DNA from: Numida meleagris
Lineage: Eukaryota; Chordata; Aves; Galliformes; Numididae
Assembly: GCF_002078875.1 (NCBI RefSeq)
Contig: NC_034414.1
Location: forward strand, 15,965,428-16,029,427
Length of the DNA stretch: 64,000 nucleotides
Reading direction: 5' to 3'
Shown: piece after piece, positions 8,345 through 20,300 of the stretch
How positions within the stretch are numbered: the first letter of the stretch is position 1
How the letters are laid out: every line of letters begins with the position of its first letter
The notes under the pieces: generated by a model
The model's database searches: none
The model's input: the letters and a program-made list of their open reading frames with translations, nothing else
Told to the model about the DNA's origin: nothing
Program-made: the position numbers and the translations under genes

Positions 8345-11300
8345 GTGAGTTCCCGGACCCCATTGCCTAGCTTCATGTTGGGGTTTTTCCATCGTTCCGC
8401 ATCTGCAGAACAAGCTGCCTTAGAGCTTTTTTGTTCTAGTGCCCTGTGCTAGAGCATCGGCTCTTAGCCTTGCTCAGAGCTGCATGCAGATTTGAACAAG
8501 AATCAGCTTCTAGACATTTATGTCCTTGCTTTGCCTCTACAGCTGTGTGCAGATCGGTTTTTGGAGTCTGGTTAGGCTGATGCTGCGACACTTTCTTTAT
8601 CCATGCTCTAGAAGAAGAGCATTTTTTTGCACAACTGTGTAAGGAGTGGGGAATTGAAAAATGTGCCTGTCGGAGTGCGTGTCATTCGGTATTCTGTAAT
8701 AACTGTTACATGTCTGAATATTATATCATTTCTTGATTTCCTTAACTCTTAGCTGTAGGAGGGTCTCAATATGAATGATGCAATTTTTGTATAGATTGAG
8801 TCATTTGATCTTTGGGCGGTGAAATTTTAAAATCATGAGAGAGAAAAGAATTCAGGGTTCCAGCTTACAGCTCTCAAGGCTGAGGTTCATTTCTCTACCT
8901 ACTATGGATTTCTTATAAAATCTCATACAGATCATTTCATTTGTCTTTTCTCCTACAGTAAGATGATGTTAACGGCAATACCTTTTTATGATGCTTGTTT
9001 TGTGAGACAGACGCATCCTCTGAACATCCTGAAGTGCAATAAAGTAGTTCAACTAGATTTTGTTACGTCCCAGGTAGAATGTTTCTCTTAGATTGTTTGT
9101 TTACATTCTTCTCCATAATGCAGCATAACAAAAGTTGCCCTCTGCTATGTGCATTCACAAGTAGAGCAATGGAAGGAGAAATGGAGGCAAAGAAGAAATG
9201 GGGAATCCTGGACTTGACCTCTTTTTTCTGAGGTGCAACCTTTCACCAGTTTGAGTGTACCAAACTGGGGCGGGACCTGTACCCTTCTCTCTCTGCATTT
9301 TCATCTAGCCTTCACAATATTCAATGACTTGCCTTTTTTTTTTGCCACATTTCACTGCTTTTCTCATCTGCCTTGCAAGGGCAGGTCTCATTCCTTGGGG
9401 GTGCTTGTTCCCCAGCAGCGCAAGCAGAGTCTGGAGGGTGGGTGAGGAAGGTCTCCCTTGTCCATAAAGTGTTGTGTGTTGTCCACTGGTTGGGACTAGG
9501 GGAAAAAGATTCAGGGGCTTGGAAGAGTATGAGCCACTACACTGAGTGGTGGTATATGTGTGGAGTGGCCTGGTTCTTTCTGAACTTTGCCCCACATGTG
9601 TTTAGCAGGGCCCCGTGAGTTCACTGTAACATCTCTTGATTACCCAGCAGGTCTTCATAGTTATACCCTGTCACAGATCAGGAAACTGAGGCAAGGTGCA
9701 GAAAACCTAGCAAACTTTGTAATCAGTGCTGCTCAGAAACTCACCATCATCTGAGTATCCATGCTATAGCTTCAGAAGGGAGCATTACCTGAGGCTGATG
9801 AGGTATCTTTGTATTTATTTTGTCTTCTTCCCCTACTTCCCTTTTCACCTAGGTGGCCATGTCAGAGATGAATTTGGTTCGTGTCAGCACGGCTCCCTGA
9901 CAACCTTGCCGCCAGATTTTGGGACCCTTAGATATCTCACTCACTTGGATCTCAGCTTCAATAGCCTCTCCACCTTGCCCAGCTGCATCCCTTGCCTCAC
10001 CAGCCTCCGTGCACTCTTGGTGAGCCACAACAACTTGGTGGCACTTCCTGAGAACTTTGGCTCTCTGAGCAAGCTGACTTTCTTCTCTGCTATGAAAAAT
10101 CAGCTGAAGGACTTACCTTTGAGCATTGGGGAGCTGGCAGCACTGGAGGACCTGGATCTCTCAGAAAATGTGTTGGAACTTCTCCCTGAAGAGGTTGGAA
10201 ATCTGCAGAGCTGCATGGAACTGGATCTCTCTGGAAATCGGCTACCAAGCATCCCAGAATCCTTAGGTACCTGTTTTCTTAGGTGACAAGAATAGCGTGA
10301 GTCTGCTGAGTTTTTGATACAGGCTAGGATCCCTGAGCCCTTTGCCTCTGTTCCCAGAGTTGCTAGCACAAAGTGTCCATTACGTTAGAGCCAAAATGGG
10401 AAGGATATCCGGAAAAACCTGCTGGGTCAAGTCAGTCCCTGTGGGCATTAGTTGGGCATCTAGGGTTCATGCTTTCTGCTTCTGTGAATCAGAAAGGCTC
10501 CTAGGATTTTCATACAACCTAAAGTAGTTGAGTCTGGCCTGGCTGTCTTCTGGGGGCATCCAGGACTGGAAACAGAAGAGCTGGGGCTTAAGAGGAAGCA
10601 GAACAGCTTGAAATCAGGCTCAGTATTATGGAGCAATGCACTGAGCCAGGCTCTGAATTCCAGTGCCCAGCTTCCCATAGGTTTGCTGGCTCTTGACTCC
10701 TCTCATTTTGTCCAGGGGTTGTCACTGATGCTGTAAAGCACAGAACAGGGGTAGCTGCATTGCCTCTCTGCTAGTTCACTGGCCTCATTTATTTTGGGAT
10801 CCAAAGATATGTAGAGCTATTGTACCTCTCACTTATTGCACATGTGTGAGGGGATGAATATCCAGTGCTGAAAGGCAGGAGTGTGTGTGTGCGTGTGGCG
10901 AGAGCTGATGTGCAGTACAATTAACAGCATGGATGGGGAGTCATTGCTTGTTCTAACCTGCAGCCAATTTGAAGTCTCTGCGGCGGCTCCATCTTCACAG
11001 CAATCTTCTGGTGACAGTCCCTGCATCGCTCGCCAGACTGCCCAACTTGTCCAGGCTTGATCTGCAGAATAACTGCCTCCGTGCTGTCCCCCCTGAGATC
11101 CAGACTGCACCGTTCGTGCACCTCCGAGGCAACCCCTTAGGAGAAACTGAGCCGTCCCTGCAGGCTGGTAATTGCAAGGCTTCTGCTTCTGTGGGTTTTG
11201 CCCAGCTGTTCCCTTGCTCAGCCCAGCATGGAATGAACGGATTTGGATTAAAAAAGAGAAGCGGGGGGGCAATCAGATTAGTGTTTATTTGTCTGGTGTT

Positions 11301-14300
11301 ATTAGTAGGTTGTAATGATTCAGGCGGTTTGTTTTTATGAGCCCAAGCCTGTTCTGGAGGTCTTAGAGGTCCCATAAACTGCCTTGCTAGGCCTGCTCTT
11401 TGGAAAGATTTTACAGTGAAAGTGAAAATTGGATTCGTGTGAAGCAGATCAGGAGCGTACATTAAGGGGTCTCACCTTTTTAGCAGAAAATACTTGGTGC
11501 ATGACCTTCAGGCTGTGGTGGCTCATGCTAGAAGCACGGGAGCAATCAGAGATGATTCAGCTGTGCAGTTATCTCCTGCTTTGCCCTTATTCCCGGGCTG
11601 CAGGGCAGCAGGCCTTTCTCTAAGATGAAGATGGTATACGAGGAGGAATCTGAGCAGAGTTTCGCGATAGCGCTCACATTCACAAGAACAAGCACTGGTT
11701 CCAACAGGTGGCCATAGGTGATCAGTCATGGCCCTGAGAGCCACAGGACTGGTAGAGTGGAAGATTTTCTAACTCCTAAGTTTTGCTTGGGGAGAGAATC
11801 AGCATTTCCAGTGTGTCCGAGGGACCCCTTGGCTTCTTCCTATCCTCCTGCTGCTGCTGCTGCTGCTTCATCTGAAGCCCGCTACTGTGTGGGCAGGGTT
11901 CCTTTAGCAACTTTTGTCAGATTAGGATTAAGCCAAAACTGAAAGGTAAATTCAACCTTTCTTGTCTACCCTGATCTAAATAACCTCTGCCTCCTCTTCC
12001 TACTGAAACCTGGTTGCTGCAGATGAATCCAGTACCACAGAGCTACGGAGACTGTTCCTTGCATCAGAAGAGGATAGGTATGCTTCTAAGAACTAAGAAC
12101 TTATATTACAGTAGTATAACAAGGCCCCAGACAAGATTGTGCATGGTAGACATTTTGTGTGTGCACGGGGGACTTACTGCCTCACTAGGCCAATCACATA
12201 CAAGGTGGGAGATTTCTCTGCTGACTTTTTGGACAGCTGGAGTCGTTGCGTTGCCACACATTCACGTATTTCTTCTGAAAGTTTTACAGTGACCTCTGAA
12301 GGTTGCAAAGTGGTCCTGGCCTCTGGCATCCGTTTCTGCTTTCCACCGGGGGCTGCCTCTGACCCTCTGCAGATCTACTTCCGAACCCTGGCACCAGACC
12401 CTCGATGGGTGAAGCTGAGACACCATGATGTCCTGCTGAGTAGAGTCCTGGAGCTGCAGCCTCATGGGGTCAAATTCCAGCAGGTGAGAGCAGACACAGG
12501 CTGCTGCTGAACAATCTGCCTATGCAGTAGCTCAGCAGAGTCTTCTGGGAGAGTCTTTTGGGACTTCAGAGCCAGCTAACCCCCTCCCTGCAGTTTGTAA
12601 GTAGCTGCAGGGCTTACTGTCAAAGAAGCTGCACTGCAAAGACTCAAAGAACACAGCCAGCTTCCTTGGTACTGTGCTGTTCTGGTTCCTTTTCCTTTCC
12701 AAGTACTTCTGCTTGAGCTGAGCTGTGACCTTCCTAACTCACAGCCCTCTTTCTACACGATTTTCAGCATTTGCCCTTAATCTGTGGGGAAAATGGTTCA
12801 CATTGTTCCCCAAAAGTCTGATTGTGTCATTTTCATTCGTGCTGGTGAATATTTATGTCACCAGCTCTGTCATGGCTGACAGCAACTCACTGGAAAAGTT
12901 ACTCTGCCATTTGTGCCCACCGGCTGCTTTTCCTGCAGTCACAATACACAGCACATCAGGTGTCTCCTGTCACCTTTCCTGAGGCTGCAAGGCAGAGCGG
13001 ATTCCCATCTCCTGCCCTACTCCCTGCCTACAGGCCGTGTTTTGCCTCCCCTTCTTGTCTGCACAGGATGCCACTGAGCAGAGCTAGGCTTGATTTTAGG
13101 CTTTATGTTGGTGTCTTACGGGTCTGCTTTTGTGCCAGGAGGTAGAGATCTGGATGCCATATGCCTCCCCAGAAACTCTTCACCAGCGTGAGGTGGTAGT
13201 TCGGACCTTTAGTGGGCAGAGCTGGAGTGACCTGAGAACACAAGTGGAGAAGAAGAGAAAGTCAAAGGTAAGCAGGTTGGAATGACTGCTGACACACATC
13301 TTTCCTGTTGCTCGCCTTGTTTTTGCCCAACCATGAGGGAGTCTGCTTGAAATATCTCATGAGCTGTGTTTTTACTGGCTGCTATGAAATGGAGTGGATT
13401 TCAGCTGTAGGATTTCTTGTGGAGGTGTGTCTGCTGAAGGTGATGACCTGCTGCTCTTTCCATCCTGGTGCTCTTATCTGCTCAGATGTTACTGCCTCTT
13501 TTTTTTTTTCCTGCCATTATCATGTTGTGTGGTATGCCCATATGTTTTCTCTTCTTTCCTGTCTTCTGTTACAGAAGCACGTGGCTCATTGTAGTGTCCT
13601 TCACTTCTCCTGGTTCCTTGTTGTGTCTCGACTTGTGCAAAATGAATGCAAAGTGCCAACAGAGGGGACTTTGCTCTTTTCCAGTGTGGATCCAAACATC
13701 AAAGTGACCTTCCCTCCTGGAGTCACTGAAGAGACTCGCAATGTCAAACTGCAGGTATGTATGCCTAAATAAAGGAGCCCGGTAAGCCCTTGGTGCAGCT
13801 AATCTATGTCAAGTAGCAGAACAGATGGTGAAATGTCTGCCCTAGAGTAAGCAGTGCCTGACATGGATGCCTCATGGACAGACCCATCTCCTGTCACTTT
13901 CTACCTTAGTTTTTCTGCCTGCAAAACAGGCTGTTCTTCAAACTGCCCCCTGTGGGAAAGTGGGTTTCCTCCTGGTGCTCCCTCCTGCAGATCAGCAGGG
14001 AGATACCATGAAGAGAAGCATTTGCTTCTTGTTCCATTACAAAACATACCAAGCCTGGCAGAACAGCTCAGCAAGTGAGGTTTGTGGTGATTACTTACAC
14101 AGATCTAATTCTAGAGCAGACCCACTAAAATTAGTTGTTCCATATAGTTGGTGGATGCTGCTAAATGCTATTGTAATACCTTGGTCTGGCCCAGCTTGCG
14201 CCCTTGACGCCAATATTAAAGCAAACTTCAGCCAAAGTTCCTTACGCTTTCATTTCCCACTGTGAGCCAAGAGCTGTATTTGCTTACTGAGTGCTTGGGG

Positions 14301-17300
14301 GTATTGTGTGGGAAACGAAGGGATTTGGGTGTCTGATTGCTCCTCTCTCTGCCGTGCGTTCTATGCTCAGGTGCTGCCAGTCTCTGCAGAAGAGATAGCA
14401 GAACTCACAGCTGATGCAGGATGCAAAGCCAGTCCTTTGCTCTGCCTCTCCCAGGATTCCCTGGCAGATTTCCTCAGGCCCGTGAAAATTCAGCTCCCGC
14501 TCCCATTTGGGGTCACAGGTCAGTTTATTCTCAAAATTGGAAAATGGAAACACTGTGTGGAAAACAGCAAGCGGCAAGCTGGGCATTTTGTTTGACTCTA
14601 CTGAAAATAACAAAGCTTTTAGCTTTGACTGATGAAGTACATTTGTGTGGTTGATGCTGGTGCAGGATGGCGGGAGCCAAAGGTAGCTGAGGCCCAGCAG
14701 ACCAGGACTGGGCCTCACGGAACCACCAGCACAAGCTGAGAGAATTGCTGTGGCAAATAGATTTCCCTGCTGAACCACATGTGCGTTTAGACTGCTGGAT
14801 TTGGTATGGTGGATTGGAGAGACACTCCTACAAAACAAGGAAATGTGTTGTAAAAGGGCTTTGATTCGTGACTGGGAATAGCTTGAAGCAGAAAATGAAG
14901 ATGCTGCCTCCAGGGATCTACTTTCTATTTTACTTCCTGCTGATAGATCAGGTTCTGAGCCACTGCAGTCTTTCATCTATTACACAGTTATACATGAAGC
15001 CATCTCCCACTCTGAATACTAATGTGAAGAGCCTTGAATCAATAGTAGATTTGCCAGGGATTCCTCTGTTGACATGCTGAATACTCTATGTCTTCTCAAT
15101 CCAGTTTTCCTTGGCATGTCATGTCTTTCTTGTGAAGAAATAAAAGATTTTTGGATATTGGCTTGGCCTTTATTGTAAGACTACCTGGTATTTTTATGTC
15201 AGAAGTGCATCAGGATTGAAAAGCCTTCAGTCTGCAAGTTTAGAAAGAGATAAATCTTAATAGTCCTAGGTATTGATGATGAGAATTGTATTGTGAGTCT
15301 ACATTGTTGGAGAATATTCTAGCATTCAGATTGCCTTATTCTTTTATTACTGCTCTTCTTTAACCGAGTTTTAGTCCTTGATGCTGTAGGGAAAGGCACA
15401 AGACTTAACTGGGCACTTTTAAAAAGTAAATCACCCAAAACTGTGGCTGGGTTTGAAAAGCTGTGAATAAAGGTAGTGAGTCAGATACATATATTTACCT
15501 CATATTAAAGAATTCTGCTGTATGCAACGTCTCTTGATCATTGTTGTCCTTAGGGTTAAACTTGGATCGGTCAAGGCTACATCTTCTTTGTGGGGATGTG
15601 GAGGGCCAAACTTGGGATGACATCACCAGTCAAGTGGTGCTGGAATTCACCCATCTTTATGCAGTATTTGAAGTCACCCACTTCTCCTGGTAAGTGCGGG
15701 TTTAATCCTGAGGAGATGATGGGATGTTTCTGTCTTGCTTTTCCCACACCCCAGCCAGGGGTCATGCCATTAGTCCTACCTATTTCTCTTTCTGTTTGCA
15801 AGTCAGACCCACTTTGTTTCTACCCATCATTTTTTACCTGCTGATAATAACCCTGATCCCTTTGCCTGTTGTGTATTTTCACTGGAGCAAAGTTTGTGAT
15901 TCTGCTGCCCTCTATCAGCCCTTCTTGTCTGGCAATGCAGAAAAGTCCAGACAGATTTGCAAGCTCAGTGTCTTTAGAACAAATGCACTCAATTTAGTGC
16001 TTCCCACTTTGAATTTGTAATCCTTCAGCTGCAGGTTTCCGGACCACACTCTTCTCAGCTCCCAAGTTCTCAATTTCTTCCTCTGCCTTCTTCACTTTAA
16101 ATACCATCCTTCACCCTCAGTCTGAGTACTTCTTTGTTATCAGAGAGAATCAGAGGATAAGATAGCTCCTGAAGTGTTGCTTGAGAAACCCATCTTCTCT
16201 CAAATCCTGATTTGGTCTTTTCCCCTATGAAGAAATGATCATTGAAGACCCAAACTATTGGCAATCTCATGGATGTGACATCAACTTTTCTTCCTAGGCA
16301 GGAACCATCCTTTTTCTTAATTCCTTGTCTGACAGGTACTGGCTGTGGTACACCACCAAGACCTACATTGGAGGCATTGCTAAGAAAGTTTATGAGCGGT
16401 TACGTATGTACCAGGTGAACTTCATTGCTCTGCAGAGGAAGAAGGACCCTGAACAAGTCCTCCTACAGTGTCTCCCCAAGCACAAGGTCTTGTATGGGTT
16501 GCATTGCCTTTCTCCTGAGCTCCCTGGGCCTCCTTTTGTAGAATGTGAGGGCAACAGTGTGCCAAATGGTCCTGGTCACTGCCCCAAGGTCATGGCTGAG
16601 GTATGCTGTAATCGCCCTGTGTTGGTAGTGTGATACTTGTTCACTGGGAATCAGGAGAAGAAGGAAGACTCATTCTATGCAGTGGTGGATGCCATGCAAT
16701 GGTGGATGGCATGCAGTGATTTCCTCCCCTGCAAACCTTGAAAACTGGGCTGTTAAACTCAGCTGAGTCAGAGTATCTGGCCTCGTGAATGCTGTTAGCC
16801 TCCAGAAAACATGAGGCGAAGTGTGTTGGCATAAGCTTCACTCACAATATTAAAGTTAATGCATTACTTTTCTGGCTCAGGTGATTAGTGTGGGCAGCAG
16901 AAGCACTGCTTTCATTTCAAGTGGTTGGAAATGTTGGTTTTTCCGATGTTCCTTGCTGTTTACAGCTCGAGCAATGGAACCTCCTTAATATGCTTCTGTG
17001 CAATATCTGGTTAGTATATGCTGTGCAGGAGGGCAGTTTGAGCTAATCTGGCTGGTTCAGTACTGATGAAGATATAAGCACTCAACTCCTGCTGCCTCTG
17101 TCCTAGGGTTATCATCCCTCAGCAGTGTTACTTCAGGTGTTAGCAAAATAAATGCATCTCTGTTTGGAGAACTTATACCTTGGCAGACAGCGCAACTCAG
17201 TGACGCAAGGGTTATTTAATCAGTCTGCTAAAACTGGCCTGGCCTGCATATTCCAAGCCTCTGTATAATGCTCTGATTTGGTTGCTTCTTTTTGATTTAT

Positions 17301-20300
17301 TTGTTCTCCTGTATTGAAAAGACCTGTAGGCATAGACAACTGTTTGGATACTGGGCTAGAATTCTGTTTCCAGAGAAGGCAGCAATGGCACTCACAGTGA
17401 GATGAGGATGCTGGGAATCTGCTTTCTTGCCAGGGATGGTCATGGGGTAAAAGAGGAGGTTTACTGATACAAATAGGAAGAAAAATAGAAACTCCTGCAC
17501 TGCACTGAGACCCCAGGTCTTACAGTGTTACTCCAGGCTGCACTACCTAAACGAGTTCTCTGGTGTCCTCAGCTATGTGCTGAGGGGAATGGTAGCAAGT
17601 AAATCCCTGTCTTTGAAGGCTAATAACCTGTTAAAAAAGACAGAGATGTTGCTGATACTACTACTTTTCTTTTTTTTCTGTAGTAAATGTGTCTGGGATG
17701 TAGGATGTGGGCATTTGTTCATTTGTTTACATCCTTTCTGTGGAAAATTGTTTTTCTAAATTAAAGATGAGAGAGAGGAGCATTATAGGCATAGGGACGC
17801 AGGTCTGGGAACAGATAGTTGCTTCAGACCGAACATGGGGTCCTGTGTTGTCCTTTTTGCCAGGTTGACCCAGTGCTGAGGAAGCTGCAGGACCGCTACC
17901 AAGGACCTGAGCCATCTGACATGGTGGAAATGTTTGAAGGAGAGCAATTCTTTGCAGCTTTTGAGAGAGGCATCAGCATCGATATGGGTATGGTAGTGCT
18001 GGGCTCCTTTCTGCTTGTGCCTCTCTGACTTCCAGGCCTGTTTCTTCTGGGAGTTCTACGTCCAGTGCACTGCTCACAGCAGCCGGCCCATGGACGCTTA
18101 ACCTGTCAAGTTCTCTGGTCATTCAACTTTTGTTTGTAAAAAGCGCTTTTTACAGGCTCATGTTTCCTGTTACACTGCTGTAGCCTTCAAAGGGCAATAT
18201 CCCTTTAATTTTATGACTGATCTGTTTCTGCAGCTAGTAACGCGCTTTTCCTGGCATCTCAGCCAGTGCGCTAGAGTGCCTATGGTGATCTAACTCATAT
18301 TGTTTGTTTCTAGGTGAACGTATAGAAAGAGGTCTTTTTTTCTCCCTTTACCAAACGTAACGCATCTCTCTCTCTTGCTTCATCTACCTTTCCATTAGGG
18401 GAGAAGGAAAAGAGGGAGCAAGACCAAAACTCACAGTGGCTTTTTTTATACCCTACTGTGACTAGATGTGTTACAGCTGCAAACTGAGACATTCTAGGCG
18501 AGGAGGGACTTGACCCCATCTGCACTCCTTCCCTAGCCTTGCCTGTCATTCTTGAGCTTGGTCTCCACCTTGTGGCCATTCTCCTTTTTCACCCGTAGGA
18601 CTTGCTTTCTCAGCAGCCAGAGAGGACAGGGGGGATTGCAGTTCTTTCAGGTCTCAGTAGGAGTGGATGGTAGCTGGGGGGATGCTGGTGGATGATGAGC
18701 TGTTGCCTAGGCTTGAAAACATGCACACTTTTCTGTACAAGTTGAGTGTTGTCTGCTTTTCTGACACAGATCGCCCTGACTGTGTGGATGGACGTCTCTC
18801 ATTTACTTTTTACTCCCACTTGAAGAACATGAAGGAAATCTATGTGACTTCCCCTGTAGACAGGAAAGGCCAAGCTGTAAAAGGCCAGGTGAGCAACCAA
18901 TGACACTGACATTTTGTTTCCTTCTTCATCATCATCGTCATCGCTTTTATGATGCTCCACATGATGATCTCTGAGCTCTGGGCATGACTCTTCTGCTCTT
19001 TCCCGTGGCTTTGCACTTCATTGACTATACCTGGAAGGATCACTCATCAGGATAGCTCTCTGACTTTACATTCCTGCCATTAACTCTTGAGGTGTTGGCA
19101 GAGACTAGTTTTTATAGCAGAAACTTCAGTGCCCCTCCCCATCACGCTTAATTGGGAGGCCATATTTTTGGACCGGGGATAGGCGAGAAATTCTGAATTC
19201 ATTCTTTCTCAGGCAGAAACATCATGGTGCAAACAGATTTGCCCACTGTGCTTGAATCCGAGTCTCACTGCATGCTTTCTGTTTGCAAAGGTCTCTTTCT
19301 ACCGAGGGGCAGTTCCTGAGAGCATCCCTGAAGATGCCACCAGGAGGAGGAGGGGACCAGACTCCCTCTGGCTCGCTACTCTGCCCATCAAACTGCCCGT
19401 GAGTTACTTTGTCTCCTAATCTATGTGGGAAAAGAGCAGGGCCTTCCTGCTCAGCCAGTTTTGTCTTCCATTATGACAACGGCTGCAAAGATTGATTGCA
19501 AGAAATCATCTTGCCCATCTACATGAAAGAAAGGAAAGTGCCTTCTCTTCCTTTTGAGATATTTTTGTGTGAAAAGGAAGTTTTCTGTAAATAAAATGAA
19601 GGGTAGAGTTGTGGTGACAGATCGCTGAAACACAGCCAGACACAGTTCCTTGAATCTTCTTATGTCAGAGTTCTCTCAGATGTGCACAGAAATCTCCCAT
19701 GTGCTCTTTCTTTGTCATGGTGGAGAGCTCTCACTCTCCATGACCACTTCTCAAAGGAGAAATGTGAAAAACTGGGAGCAGTCTTCAACTCGTGCTCATC
19801 TCGCCAGTCAGGGCACTGGAAGGATGCATGGTCAAGGGAGGGTGGATCATTGGAATGAATGAGGAATGTGGAGGAGGAGGAAGCGTCTGTTTTGTTTATA
19901 CAGTTCTTAGTCACTTAGCTCATGCTGGCAAGGAAAAGAATGGGCTAGGATGAGGTAGTTACAGGGATTGGTCCAAAGTGCTCTGGCGTGAGCCACTGGC
20001 TTTTAAAGGGCAAGCTGTGTTTTACAGTAAGAAAGGCACCTTATTTTATGGAACGTAACCATCTTTCAAGAAACTTAAAGCAATGAATACGTGTGTAGTC
20101 TGAACGCTTCACTTCGGATTGTGTGCATGATCCTTTTCTGTCATACGCAGCCTCAACTGGGAGTCTAGTTGAAGAACTTAGATGATTCTTTAAAAAATGC
20201 TCTGTAAAGCAAGAAGGAAGGTTTCCAGTATGAGCTGTGACTATGAGCATTATGATTTTATATTTTTCAATGGCACTGAGCACTGCTGATCGCTGTCCGT

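Noticed and set aside
13308..13772. 154-codon plus-strand open frame
   Set aside because: Only its end (13575-13754) is the real PIDD1 exon 7. The start is intron read-through.
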